Source of the DNA: Opitutia bacterium
GTDB lineage: Bacteria > Verrucomicrobiota > Verrucomicrobiia > Opitutales > Opitutaceae
Direction of reading: 5' to 3'
Length of the DNA stretch: 64,000 bases
Assembly (NCBI GenBank): GCA_016187925.1
Contig: JACPIS010000023.1
Location: 195,601-259,600 of the forward strand
Part shown: positions 26,952-35,904 of the stretch, piece after piece
Layout: every line of letters starts with the position of its first letter
How positions within the stretch are numbered: the stretch's first letter is position 1
Made by a program: the position numbers and the translations under genes
Notes under the pieces: generated by a model
Database searches by the model: none
What the model was told of the DNA's origin: nothing
What the model saw: the letters and a program-made list of their open reading frames with translations, nothing else

Positions 26952-28307
26952 TCAAATCGGGTGGCCGTGCTCCGCGCGGACGTCGATTTTGCCGGTGACG
27001 GCGGCGGTGATCAAAGCAGTGCGATATTCCTGCAGGCGCTCGATGGCTTCCTCAGCTTTGCGCATGAGGGCGTCGAGTTGCGTTGTCGTGCGGTCGAGAT
27101 AGTCGGAGATGAACTGCTGCTCAACGAACGGCGGCGTGGCGATGGCGAGATGCAGGACGTCGCTCTGCGCGATGTTTTTTGCCAGCCCCAATGCACCGCT
27201 GATCACCGACTGAATCTGTGAACGACTGCCGCTGCTTTGTAGCGCGTAGGCGAGGTAACGGGCAACGACTTGGCCCTCCATCGGCACCAGCCGATAGATC
27301 TTATCGGAGAGTATCAATTTAGCGCGCGTCTGAGGAGGAACGATAGCCACAGATCCGATCAGTTCTTCCGATCCACTGGCTCGCGACATGAGCATGTCTC
27401 CTGCTGCTACTTCCAACTCATCCGGAACGTCGAACTCGTCGGGTATAGCTTTGTTTTCTTGCGCCCTAAAAATGCCGCGGTTGCAGCACCCGGCCTTAAG
27501 CACGCCCCATTCGTGTTCAGCAGCAGGCGCGTTGTCGCACTGAGGAGAAACTCCCTGCTCAATTTTGCAGAGAAGCCGGCGTAGTCGCTTGGTCTCCCAA
27601 TACACCGGGATATCGCCGAGCCAGGGGAGGCCGGAGGGTTTGAGTTTGGCTTTGGGGTTAAGGCCCTTGGTGACGGCGTGGGAGATGAGGGCGATGCGCT
27701 TTTCCTGCAGCCGCTCGATCAGCTCCCGCTTCTTCGCCACCAACGTGTCGATCCGCCCCGTCTCCCGGTCCAGGAACGCCGCGATGGCGCGCTGCTCGGG
27801 TTCGCTCGGCAGCGGGATGGGGATGTCACCGACCTCAGAAGCGTTAATGGCGGGATAGCTTACTCCCACGGAACGCGCGACCACCGACTCAACGAACGAG
27901 ACCTCCCGAAGTGCGTAAGAGAGAAATTCCGGCACCACCTTGCGGGGACGCACAACCGCAAAGCCGGTCGAGACGACGAGATTTTTCGGAGGATTCCTGA
28001 CCGGAGCGATGGCTCGAAGATACGTGCGCACCGTGGAAACAATGGTGTCGCCGTCGCGAACGGTCCGTCGTGCCCGAGAAGGAGCATTCTCAAAGACCAA
28101 GCTTTCGCGTGTGGTTATGCCCGCAACAGCGTCAACACTGCTGATATCGACATATTCCATTTCGAATTCTGGATCCGTGGTTTCAGGCAATGCGTCATCG
28201 TTGATGCTGGCCGAGTATTTGAGACGCTTCACGCCCCATGACGTCGGCACGGCACCGAGCCAGGCGACGCCGGAGGGCTTGTAGGCCTTGTAGGGTTTAG
28301 CGCGCAC
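26952..28307 (-). CDS. hsdS: Type I restriction-modification specificity subunit (HsdS)
   Basis: A 451-residue subunit that recognises a bipartite DNA target. There are two target-recognition domains (about 1-170 and 215-400), each followed by a conserved coiled coil: FLDRETGRIDTLVAKKRELI and the repeat YLDRTTTQLDALMRKAEEAI. The second half begins KPSGLPWLGDIPVYWETKRL, repeating KPSGVAWLGAVPTSWGVKRL at the start. The GTG start at 28307 overlaps the DUF5655 gene by 11 bases. Both halves look intact, so the enzyme is probably functional; the target sequence cannot be read from the protein. Confidence 0.95.
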   Translation of the reverse strand: MRAKPYKAYKPSGVAWLGAVPTSWGVKRLKYSASINDDALPETTDPEFEMEYVDISSVDAVAGITTRESLVFENAPSRARRTVRDGDTIVSTVRTYLRAIAPVRNPPKNLVVSTGFAVVRPRKVVPEFLSYALREVSFVESVVARSVGVSYPAINASEVGDIPIPLPSEPEQRAIAAFLDRETGRIDTLVAKKRELIERLQEKRIALISHAVTKGLNPKAKLKPSGLPWLGDIPVYWETKRLRRLLCKIEQGVSPQCDNAPAAEHEWGVLKAGCCNRGIFRAQENKAIPDEFDVPDELEVAAGDMLMSRASGSEELIGSVAIVPPQTRAKLILSDKIYRLVPMEGQVVARYLAYALQSSGSRSQIQSVISGALGLAKNIAQSDVLHLAIATPPFVEQQFISDYLDRTTTQLDALMRKAEEAIERLQEYRTALITAAVTGKIDVRAEHGHPI

Positions 28308-29274
28308 CCTTGCTCCCTTCGTAGGCGGCTTCGAGGTAGGGAGCCGCGCGTTTCAGGTGCTCGTGATTCTCCAGCAGGATTTCGAGCGCGCCAGTGCCCC
28401 AGTGGCCCAACTGACCAACGTCCCGAAGGAATTGTCCGTCGATCAGGTAATTCGCCGGATCAAGGTGGAGGAACAGCCGGATGTTTTTGGCCTTCGGCTG
28501 GGCCACCGCCGTGGCGAAGTTGCGCAGGCGTTTGTAGGCGACGTATTTCTTCTGATCCTTGCGCTGTACGTCGTCGCCCAGGGAGCGGATATACCGGTCC
28601 AGTGATTCGAACAGTTGCACCGTTTCCGGCGCGAGCTGGGGCAGCCAGTCCGGACGAGACTTCGGATCGTGGGACGGGCCGTGGAGGGCAACGGCCCCGA
28701 CCTTTCGTCGGGAGGAAGAGCGGTTGGGGGCAACCGCCCCTACCGGGCGGCCGGAGTCGGAGGCGTCGGCGGTGACGGCGTTGACGAGTTCGAGCAGGAG
28801 CAGGTCGGCGCCGAAGCGGCGGTAGCGGACGAGGTCGATGTTGCGGCCGATCTGCTTGACGGCGTGGGCGTCGAACTTGGTGAAATCGGCGGCGATGCAG
28901 ACGAGGCGGGGCGCGTCCCAGTCCACGGCCTCGGCGGCCTGGGCGCCGAGCTGCTTCCGCACGAGCTGTTCGAACTCGGCGCGGTGGTCGAGCAGCCAGT
29001 CGAGGTAGTAGAGGCCCTGGTTGATGACGTTCTCGCCGGTGGAGCGCTTGTATTCGAGGATGACGGGGCAGTCGTTCTCGTCGAGGCCGAGGGTATCGAT
29101 GCGGCCGCCGTGGACCTTGCCGGTGGGATACTCGGTGGCGAGAAAGCGGATGGCGAGGAGCGGCCCGAGGTTGGCCTCGATGAGGGTCTGGAGCGGCTTC
29201 TCCAAGGCGGAGGCCGAGCCGGTGATCTCGGCGGCCCGGGTGCCGGTGAGGCGGAAGAGGCGGATGTCGCTCAT
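28297..29274 (-). CDS. PD-(D/E)XK (NucS-like) plus DUF5655 protein, RM-associated, with two in-frame REPs
   Basis: A 325-residue protein. Residues ~20-165 look like a NucS/EndoMS-type PD-(D/E)XK core: GGRIDTLGLDENDCPVILEYK gives D60, E74 and K76, the expected D-x13-ExK. Residues ~215-320 match DUF5655 (YIRSLGDDVQRKDQKKYVAY and NIRLFLHLDP). The junction, about 176-203, reads PVGAVAPNRSSSRRKVGAVALHGPS and is encoded by two REP hairpins, so the linker is repeat-derived. It lies between rhuM and hsdS with an 11-base overlap into hsdS. A role as an extra nuclease or a sensor in the RM island is inference. Confidence 0.85.
   Translation of the reverse strand: MSDIRLFRLTGTRAAEITGSASALEKPLQTLIEANLGPLLAIRFLATEYPTGKVHGGRIDTLGLDENDCPVILEYKRSTGENVINQGLYYLDWLLDHRAEFEQLVRKQLGAQAAEAVDWDAPRLVCIAADFTKFDAHAVKQIGRNIDLVRYRRFGADLLLLELVNAVTADASDSGRPVGAVAPNRSSSRRKVGAVALHGPSHDPKSRPDWLPQLAPETVQLFESLDRYIRSLGDDVQRKDQKKYVAYKRLRNFATAVAQPKAKNIRLFLHLDPANYLIDGQFLRDVGQLGHWGTGALEILLENHEHLKRAAPYLEAAYEGSKGAR
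28676..28744. repeat. Tandem pair of GTAG-REP hairpins inside the DUF5655 gene
   Basis: Copy 1: GGGCCGTGG (28676-28684), loop AGGG, CAACGGCCC (28689-28697), foot GTCG on the minus strand. Copy 2: GCGGTTG (28720-28726), loop GGGG, CAACCGC (28731-28737), foot GTAG on the minus strand (28740-28743). Both are in the same orientation and the same reading frame of the gene, each giving VGAVA. Confidence 0.85.
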
Positions 29275-29278
29275 GAGG

Positions 29279-30349
29279 TCAGGACCGGGGTGGACGTTTG
29301 GTTTTCTTCGGGGCGGGTGCCGGCAGGAGCTGCTTCACGGCTTGGTCGAAGTGCAGGTCCACCGGGCGGGGCCGGGCGTCGGTGAGGGCGCGGTAGCGCT
29401 CGTATTCCGCCGTGGCGCGGGCGTGGGCGGCCTCGGCGGTGATGGCGCCGGCATGGTCGAGCAACTCGCGGCCGGAGAGGCGCAGAAAATCGTCGAGCTT
29501 GTCCACCCAGTTGCGCATGGTCATCACGCGGCGGCTGAGGGCCTGCAACTCGGCGAACTCGATGTAGGCGGAGACAACGCGGTTGAGGGCCTCCAGTTCC
29601 GGGGCGGCGAGGTAGTTCTTGGCGACGGTGACATCCTCCCGGCGCACGATGCCGCCGGGCCGGGTGGTGCGGAGGCCCATGAAGGGCTGGCTCGCGTCGG
29701 CCCGGGCTGCGATGACCTCCGCGGCGGTCTGGCCGTGCACGGCCCAGTGCATCTTGTTCTGGACGGTCGCGAAGAAGCGCTGGGAAAGCGCGTCGTCCGG
29801 GGTGTAGTCCACGCTCGTGGCGTAGATATCGAGGACCTTCTGGTAGAAGCGGCGCTCGGAGGAGCGGATGTCGCGGATGCGCGCGAGCTGCTCCTCGAAG
29901 TAGTCCGTCTGGCCGGGGCCGGGCGGGTTCTTCAGGCGCTCGTCGTCCATCGTGAAGCCCTTCACGAGGTATTCGCTCAACCGGGCCGTGGCCCACTGGC
30001 GGAACTGAGTGCCGCGGTGGCTGCGGACGCGATAGCCCACGGCGAGGATGGCTTCGAGGCGGTAGATGCGCAGTTTGCGGGTGACCTCGCGCCCGCCCTC
30101 GAGCCGAACTTGTAAGCAATCCTTACAAGTTGCCGCCTCAGTCAACTCCCCCTCGGCGTAGATCGCTTTCAGATGCAGGGTTACGTTCTGGGGCGTGATC
30201 TCGAAAAGTGCCGCGATCTGGGCCTGCGTGAGCCACATCGTTTCGTTTTCGAACCGGCACTGGATACGCGTGCGCCCGTCCTCGGTCTGATAGAGGATGA
30301 ACTCGCCGCCGGGGGCGGGCTGGCCGTAAGCCGGAGGCGTCTCGCTCAC
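29279..30349 (-). CDS. RhuM-family protein
   Basis: A 356-residue protein of the RhuM (virulence RhuM/SopC-associated) family, common inside type I RM operons and genomic islands. The N-terminus GEFILYQTEDGRTRIQCRFE followed by MWLTQAQIAALFEITPQNVTLHLKAIYAEGEL is the diagnostic KilA-N/HTH-like region, then LEAILAVGYRVRSHRGTQFRQWA. The C-terminal third is helical. Its start overlaps hsdM by four bases, and DUF5655 begins four bases after its stop. The biochemical activity of RhuM is not established; location suggests an accessory or regulatory role in the RM system. Confidence 0.92.
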   Translation of the reverse strand: MSETPPAYGQPAPGGEFILYQTEDGRTRIQCRFENETMWLTQAQIAALFEITPQNVTLHLKAIYAEGELTEAATCKDCLQVRLEGGREVTRKLRIYRLEAILAVGYRVRSHRGTQFRQWATARLSEYLVKGFTMDDERLKNPPGPGQTDYFEEQLARIRDIRSSERRFYQKVLDIYATSVDYTPDDALSQRFFATVQNKMHWAVHGQTAAEVIAARADASQPFMGLRTTRPGGIVRREDVTVAKNYLAAPELEALNRVVSAYIEFAELQALSRRVMTMRNWVDKLDDFLRLSGRELLDHAGAITAEAAHARATAEYERYRALTDARPRPVDLHFDQAVKQLLPAPAPKKTKRPPRS

Positions 30350-32475
30350 GAGGTGACCTCCTTGAGCAGGTCAAGGATCTCGGTCTCGAGGCGTTTGATA
30401 TCCTGCTCGATGACATCCAGCGGCCGGGGCGGTTCGTAGCGGTAGAAGTGGCGGTTGAGCGGGATCTCGTAGCCGATCTTGGTCTTGGACTCGTCGATCC
30501 ATGCATCGGGCACATGGGGCAGCACCTCGCGTTTGAAGTAGGCGTGGATGTCCTCCTTGAGCGGCACGGACTCGGTGTCGCGCAGCTCCGGGTCGGGCTC
30601 GGGGTCGCCGTCCTTGTCGCGGCAGATTTCCGCCGTCTCGTCGCGTTCACCCAGCGCGGCGAGCACGGCCTTGAGTTCGGCGGCGTCGAGGCGCGCGCCG
30701 GTCTTCTTTTCGACGGCGCGCAATTCGGTGAGAAAGGCGGCGCGATCCGTGAAGAGTTTCTCGCCGGTGGCTTTGGCGAGGACGCGGAGCAGAGCGACGA
30801 TGTCCTTCTGGCGCTGCCGGCCGGCGGCGACCTCGGCGTCGTGCGCGGGGCCGGCCTTCTTGGCGGAGGTGACGAGGCTCTTGAATCCGCTCTCATCCTC
30901 GAGCCGGCCGAGGCGTGTGGCGGTGGCCTGGAAATTCAGGCGCAGCGGACGCTCGACGGTGATCTTGCGGTAACCGAAGTCGTCGTTGTCGAAGATGCGG
31001 CTGACGACGCGCGGGCGCTGGACGTCGCGGTGCGTGATGGCGTCCTCCTCGGTGAAGGTGCGCACGGCGCCGTCGGTGAAGTCGCCGTGCAGGCACGCGA
31101 GATCCTTGATGTGGTCCGGATCCTTCTTGTTCTTCTCGTCGCTCGGGTCGCCGATGCGGCGGCGCTTGTTGCCGAGGCTTTTCTCCATCTGGACCCAGAA
31201 GGCGCGGGCATCGATGAGCTGCAGCTTGCCCTTGCGGTGCCTCTGTTTCCGGTTGGTAAGGACCCAGAGGTAGGTCGAGATGCCGGTGTTGTAGAAGAGC
31301 TGCTCCGGCAGCGCGATGATGGCCTCGAGCCAGTCGTGTTCGATGATCCAGCGGCGGATCTCGCTCTCGCCGCTGCCGGCGTCGCCGGTGAAGAGGGGCG
31401 AGCCGTTGAAGACGATGGCGAGGCGCGAGCCGCCGTCCTGCGGCGCGCGCATCTTGGCGAGCATGTGCTGGAGAAAGAGCAGCGCGCCGTCGTTGACGCG
31501 CGGCGTGCCGGCGCCGAAGCGGCCGTGGTGGCCGAGGGTGTCGCGCTCGTTCTCGATGAACTTCTGCTGCTGTTTCCACTCCACGCCGAAGGGCGGGTTG
31601 GCCAGCATGTAGTCGAAGGTCCACTTCTTGCCGGCGGTGTCGCGGTCGAAGCCATCCTTGGTGAAGGTGTCGCCGAGGAGGATGTTCTCGGCGTCCTCGC
31701 CCTTGATGAGCATGTCGGATTTGCACACCGCCCAGGCCTCGTCGTTGAGGTCCTGGCCGAAGAGCTTGGGCTGCGCCTCGGTGTTGAGCGAACGGATGTA
31801 GTGCTCGGCGACGGAGAGCATGCCGCCCGTGCCACAGGCTGGATCGTAGATGGTCTTGACGACGTGGCTGCGGCGGAGGTCCTTCTCCGGCGAGAGGAGC
31901 AGGTTGACCATGAGCCGGATCACCTCGCGCGGAGTGAAGTGCTCGCCGGCCTCCTCGTTCGATTGCTCGGCGCCGATCCGGATGAGCTCCTCGAAGACAT
32001 AGCCCATCTGGGCGTTATCGACCCGCTCCGGCGAGAGATCGATCGCGGCGAATTTCTGCACGACGAGATAGAGCAGATCCTTCTCGGCCATCTTGGCGAT
32101 CTGGGTGCCAAGGTCGAAGCGCTCAAAGATGACGCGAACGTTTGGGGAAAAGCTGTGGAGATAACTGGTGAGGTTCGGTGCGAGCTGGTTGGGGTCGTCG
32201 AGCAGCCGTGCGAGATCGAGCTTCGACAGGTTGTAGAACGGGCGCTTGGTGAGCTGGGAAAGCTTGTGGCGGATGAGTGTCTCGGGCTTGGTCTTGATCG
32301 TCGCGTATTCCTTCAGCACGGCGGCCTTGCTCGGCGCAAGAATGCAATCGAAACGACGCAGCACGGTGAGCGGCAGGATGACCTTGCGATACTCGTTCCG
32401 CTTGTAAGGCCCGCGGAGCAGATTGCAGATGCTCCAGATGAAACTCGCGAGCTGGGTGTGGGTTTCGACGGTCAT
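30346..32475 (-). CDS. hsdM: Type I restriction-modification methyltransferase (HsdM)
   Basis: A 709-residue adenine-N6 methyltransferase subunit. It has an N-terminal helical domain (about 1-150), AdoMet motif I DPACGTGG near residue 211 and catalytic motif IV NPPFG near 297. HTPRE-like HFTPREVIRLMVNLL precedes motif I. It is longer than the usual ~500-residue HsdM: the last ~200 residues (EEDAITHRDVQRP to the end) form an extra helical domain, also seen in the larger HsdM subclass. First gene of the island operon; its promoter must lie in the 663-base gap upstream. Confidence 0.95.
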   Translation of the reverse strand: MTVETHTQLASFIWSICNLLRGPYKRNEYRKVILPLTVLRRFDCILAPSKAAVLKEYATIKTKPETLIRHKLSQLTKRPFYNLSKLDLARLLDDPNQLAPNLTSYLHSFSPNVRVIFERFDLGTQIAKMAEKDLLYLVVQKFAAIDLSPERVDNAQMGYVFEELIRIGAEQSNEEAGEHFTPREVIRLMVNLLLSPEKDLRRSHVVKTIYDPACGTGGMLSVAEHYIRSLNTEAQPKLFGQDLNDEAWAVCKSDMLIKGEDAENILLGDTFTKDGFDRDTAGKKWTFDYMLANPPFGVEWKQQQKFIENERDTLGHHGRFGAGTPRVNDGALLFLQHMLAKMRAPQDGGSRLAIVFNGSPLFTGDAGSGESEIRRWIIEHDWLEAIIALPEQLFYNTGISTYLWVLTNRKQRHRKGKLQLIDARAFWVQMEKSLGNKRRRIGDPSDEKNKKDPDHIKDLACLHGDFTDGAVRTFTEEDAITHRDVQRPRVVSRIFDNDDFGYRKITVERPLRLNFQATATRLGRLEDESGFKSLVTSAKKAGPAHDAEVAAGRQRQKDIVALLRVLAKATGEKLFTDRAAFLTELRAVEKKTGARLDAAELKAVLAALGERDETAEICRDKDGDPEPDPELRDTESVPLKEDIHAYFKREVLPHVPDAWIDESKTKIGYEIPLNRHFYRYEPPRPLDVIEQDIKRLETEILDLLKEVTS

Positions 32476-33138
32476 GAGCGGCGAAAAGGACAGCGGGTAG
32501 CTCTGATCATCGCAAGTGCCGAGAAGCAGGGATCGGAGATTCGAACCATCTGACGGGAAGAATGGGCAGTATGAAAATGCGCCGCTAAGACGTGCGGCGG
32601 ACGTTGGCCCGTGTCGGGACGCTAGGAATCAAAGATGCCGAGCCAAGGCTAAAGGCGGTGCGCGGCAGTTGAGCGCTGAGAATTGAGGGCGCACAACCTT
32701 GCCTGCTAAAGCTGACCTCTGACCACTGACCGCTGAAGTAGTTTCCCGCTTAGAGCCTATCCGAATAACACCTGTTTTGGCCTGCACCTGGGTAGGGCGG
32801 GGCGGCCCGCCCCGCCGCGGCGCACCGGCCGGTGCGCCCTACCGCGCAAAACCGGCCGATATTCGGATAGGCTCTTATAGCTTACTGCTCCTGCTTATCG
32901 TCTATTGCTTTCCGCTTAAAGCTTCCCGCCCCGCGTCACGGTCCGCAAAAAGATTTGCCAAGGGGCGGAAGGGGAATCCTTGTAGCGGCGTCTGGCGCGA
33001 ACTCGTACGCGACCGGACGCCCAAATCCTCCAACCCGTCCCTCGGACATCCAGGCTTGATCGCCATGCGAAAAGCACTCCCGTCCCCAACACCGCGCCCG
33101 CCGCAGGTTTTCCGATGTGAGAAAACTGCGGAGGCGGT
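32476..33138. other. Gap between hsdM and panB: divergent promoters and palindromes
   Basis: This 663-base stretch separates two divergent operons, so it must hold the promoters of hsdM and panB; I cannot place them with confidence. It contains a tract of short similar words (TGAGCGCTGAGAATTGAG, CTGACCTCTGACCACTGACC, about 32668-32740) and the nested palindrome at 32753-32875. GGAGG at 33130-33134 is the likely ribosome site of panB. No credible gene is present. Confidence 0.6.
32753..32875. repeat. Nested palindrome: outer AGAGCCTATCCGAAT repeat around a GGTAGGG double hairpin
   Basis: The outer arms AGAGCCTATCCGAAT (about 32753-32767) and ATTCGGATAGGCTCT (32861-32875) are perfect complements. 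Inside, GGTAGGGC (32791) and GCCCTACC (to 32843) enclose two hairpins, the second a perfect 16-base palindrome CGCACCGGCCGGTGCG (32821-32836), joined by a GCCGCGG core. The inner unit has a relative at 42960-43012. Confidence 0.8.
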
Positions 33139-33930
33139 GTGAGCAGCATCCTCTCCTTTGCCCGCGCCAAGCGGGAGCAGCGTCCGCTCGTGATGGTCAC
33201 CGCCTACGATGCGGTCACCGCGCGCACCTTGCACGAGGCGGGCGTCGACGCCCTCCTCGTCGGCGACAGCGCCGCCATGGTCGTGCACGGCTTCCCGTCC
33301 ACCGTCCACGCAACGCTCGAAATGATGCGCCTGCACACGGCGGCGGTCCGGCGCGGCGCCCCCGAGGCGCTGGTCGTGGCCGACATGCCGTTCCTCAGCG
33401 TGCGACGCGGCGCAGACGCGGCGCTCGACGCCGCCGGTGAACTGATGCAGGCCGGCGCGACGGCCGTGAAGATCGAGGGCGTGGCCGGCCACGAGGAAGC
33501 CATCAGCCGGCTCATCGGCAGCGGCATTCCCGTGATGGGCCATCTCGGACTCACGCCACAATCCGTCCATCAGCTCGGCGGCAACCGCATCCAAGGGCGT
33601 TCGCCCGCGGCGGCGGCGCAGTTGCGGGCGGATGCGGAGACTTTGGAAAAACTCGGCGCGTTTGCGCTCGTGCTCGAATGCGTGCCGGCCGCCCTGGCGG
33701 CGACGGTCACGCGCGAACGCAGCATCGCCACCATCGGCATCGGCGCCGGACGCGAGACGGACGGGCAGGTGCTCGTCGTCACCGACATGCTCGGCCTCGA
33801 CCCGACGTTCTGCCCCAGCTTCGCCCGCCGCTACGTCGACGGGCACCGGGCGAACCTGCGCGCCATGCGGAGTTTCGTGCGCGACGTGCGCGCGCGGCGC
33901 TTTCCCGCGCGCAAGGAGGTGCCGGCGTGA
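33139..33930 (+). CDS. panB: 3-methyl-2-oxobutanoate hydroxymethyltransferase (PanB)
   Basis: A 263-residue cytosolic TIM-barrel enzyme that adds a hydroxymethyl group from 5,10-methylene-THF to ketoisovalerate, giving ketopantoate. Motifs seen: MVTAYDAVTARTLHEAGVDA, metal-binding LVGDSAAMVV, VKIEG and GIGAGRETDGQVLVVTDML. The GTG start follows GGAGG (33130-33134) by four bases. The stop overlaps the panC start by four bases (GTGA), so translation is likely coupled. Length is typical. Confidence 0.97.
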   Translation: MSSILSFARAKREQRPLVMVTAYDAVTARTLHEAGVDALLVGDSAAMVVHGFPSTVHATLEMMRLHTAAVRRGAPEALVVADMPFLSVRRGADAALDAAGELMQAGATAVKIEGVAGHEEAISRLIGSGIPVMGHLGLTPQSVHQLGGNRIQGRSPAAAAQLRADAETLEKLGAFALVLECVPAALAATVTRERSIATIGIGAGRETDGQVLVVTDMLGLDPTFCPSFARRYVDGHRANLRAMRSFVRDVRARRFPARKEVPA

Positions 33931-34688
33931 AGGTCTATCATTCAATCGCCGAATGGCGCGCCTTCCGGGGCAGCGTGCCGGAGTTCGCCGGCCGCCGCGT
34001 CGGCTTCGTGCCGACGATGGGCGCGTTGCACGCCGGGCACCGGGCGCTGCTCGAGCGCGCCGCCGCGGAGAACGACCACGTGGTGCTGAGCATTTTCGTC
34101 AACCCGACGCAGTTCGACAACCCGACCGATCTCGCGCTCTATCCGCGCACGCTGGAGACGGACCTGCAACTCGCGGGCGGCCTCGTGCATAGCGTGCTCG
34201 CGCCCGCGCCGGAGGAGCTTTACCCGGACAAATACCGCTACCGGGTGACGGAGCAGGAGTTCAGCCGCGAGCTCGAGGGCGCGCACCGGCCGGGGCATTT
34301 CGACGGCGTGCTGACCGTCGTGCTCAAGCTGCTCAATCTCGTGCAGCCGCACCGCGCCTACTTCGGCGAGAAGGACTGGCAGCAGCTCCGGCTCGTGCAC
34401 GACATGGCGGCGGCGCTTTTTCTACCGACTGAGATCGTGCCCTGCGCGACCGTACGCGATGCCGACGGCCTAGCGCTCAGCTCGCGCAATCGTCGCCTGT
34501 CGCCGGGCGGCCGGGCGCACGCGGCGATTTTTCCGCGGCTGCTCGCCGCATCCACCACGGCCGAACAGGCTGCTGCCGCCCTGGCGACCGAGGGATTCGG
34601 CGTGGACTACGTCGCGGACCGTGACGGCGTGCGGCTCGGCGCCGTGCGTCTCGAAAACGTGAGGCTCATCGACAATGTCCGGCTCTAA
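33927..34688 (+). CDS. panC: Pantothenate synthetase (PanC)
   Basis: A 253-residue cytosolic ligase joining pantoate and beta-alanine with ATP cleavage to AMP. Motifs: PTMGALHAGH (HIGH-like), FVNPTQF, the HRPGHFDGVLTVVLKL stretch, YFGEKDWQQ and LSSRNRRLS (KMSKS-like). The GTG start at 33927 overlaps the panB stop. It is somewhat shorter at the C-terminus than the E. coli enzyme. Its last 14 bases overlap the coaBC start. Confidence 0.96.
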   Translation: MKVYHSIAEWRAFRGSVPEFAGRRVGFVPTMGALHAGHRALLERAAAENDHVVLSIFVNPTQFDNPTDLALYPRTLETDLQLAGGLVHSVLAPAPEELYPDKYRYRVTEQEFSRELEGAHRPGHFDGVLTVVLKLLNLVQPHRAYFGEKDWQQLRLVHDMAAALFLPTEIVPCATVRDADGLALSSRNRRLSPGGRAHAAIFPRLLAASTTAEQAAAALATEGFGVDYVADRDGVRLGAVRLENVRLIDNVRL

Positions 34689-35895
34689 CATCCTCTGCAT
34701 CGTCACGGGCTCCATCGCCGCCTACAAGGCCTGCGAAGCGATTTCGCAGCTGGTGCAGCGCGGCCATGCCGTGCGCGTGGTGGCGACGGAGGCGGCGCTG
34801 CGTTTCGTCGGCCCGGCCACGCTTGAAGGACTGACGGGCCGGCCGGTGTTGAGCGATCTCTTCGCCCCCGGCGCGGCGCTGGAGCACATCGAGCTCACGC
34901 GCTGGGCCGACCTGATCATCGTCTGCCCGGCAACGGCGAACACGCTCAATCGCTTCGCCGCCGGCCTGGCCGACGATCTGTCCGGGGCGCTGTTCCTCGC
35001 CCGCGATCCGAAGAAGCCGTTCCTCGTCGCTCCGGCGATGAACCCCGCGATGTGGGCGCACCCGGCGACGGTGGCGAGCGCGGAGAAGCTCAAAGACTGG
35101 GGCGTGCGCTTCCTGCCGGTCGGGCAGGGCCGCACCGCTTGCGGCGAGATGGGCGAGGGGCGTCTCGCCGAGCCGGACGCGATCGTCTCCGCCGTGGAGG
35201 CAGCGCTGGCGCGGCCGGCCAGGCGCCTGCGCGTGCTCGTGACCAGCGGAGGCACAGCCGAGCCGATCGACGGCGTGCGGGTGCTCACCAACACCAGTAC
35301 CGGACGCACCGGCGCGCTCATCACCGGGCAGCTCGTGCGTGGCGGGCATGAGGTCGTGCTGTTGCGGGCCCGCGGCGCCGCCCGCCCCGGCGCGCCGTGC
35401 ACGGAGGAGACCTTCTTCACTTTTGCCGACCTGGCCGCCGCGTTGGAGCGCCGGTTGGGCTCGGAGCGTTTCGACGCGATCATTCACGCAGCAGCGGTGA
35501 GCGACTTCCGGGTGGAAGGTGTTGCCACCAACGGCGAGGTGCAGCTCGCCGCCGCCGGGAAACTGGCCTCGGGGTCCTCACCGCTGCTGCGGCTGTCACC
35601 CAATCCCAAGCTCGTCGACCGCCTGCGTGGCTGGAGCGCGGGGCCGTTACGCATCGTGGCCTTCAAGCTCACGCGCGGCGCGGATGCCCCGGCGGCGCGC
35701 GCCGCGGTGCAGGAGCTGTTCGCCCATTCGGGCGCCGACCTCGTCGTGCACAATGACCTCGACGCGGCTCAGAACGGCGAGCTGCCGGCGGACATCCACC
35801 GGCCGGACGGCTCGCAGGCCGCGCGGTGCGCGACGCGCGCCGGCCTCGCGGAGACGCTCGAACGCCTGCTCGTCAACGAAACCCCGGCCCGGTAA
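34675..35895 (+). CDS. coaBC: Bifunctional phosphopantothenoylcysteine decarboxylase/phosphopantothenate-cysteine ligase (CoaBC)
   Basis: A 406-residue bifunctional flavoenzyme. The N-terminal CoaC domain begins ILCIVTGSIAAYKA and contains VCPATANTLNRFAAGLADD and the substrate-recognition APAMNPAMW. The CoaB part starts near residue 183 (RVLVTSGGTAEPIDGVRVLTN) and includes the nucleotide-binding AAVSDFR. Together they make 4'-phosphopantetheine from 4'-phosphopantothenate. It overlaps panC by 14 bases and is followed by coaX after nine bases. Confidence 0.96.
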   Translation: MSGSNILCIVTGSIAAYKACEAISQLVQRGHAVRVVATEAALRFVGPATLEGLTGRPVLSDLFAPGAALEHIELTRWADLIIVCPATANTLNRFAAGLADDLSGALFLARDPKKPFLVAPAMNPAMWAHPATVASAEKLKDWGVRFLPVGQGRTACGEMGEGRLAEPDAIVSAVEAALARPARRLRVLVTSGGTAEPIDGVRVLTNTSTGRTGALITGQLVRGGHEVVLLRARGAARPGAPCTEETFFTFADLAAALERRLGSERFDAIIHAAAVSDFRVEGVATNGEVQLAAAGKLASGSSPLLRLSPNPKLVDRLRGWSAGPLRIVAFKLTRGADAPAARAAVQELFAHSGADLVVHNDLDAAQNGELPADIHRPDGSQAARCATRAGLAETLERLLVNETPAR

Positions 35896-35904
35896 CTTCC
35901 TCCC

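Noticed and set aside
32640..32750. Small RNA gene in the hsdM-panB gap
   Set aside because: The CTGACCACTGACC-type words are a repeat tract like others in this window, with no promoter-terminator pair around them.
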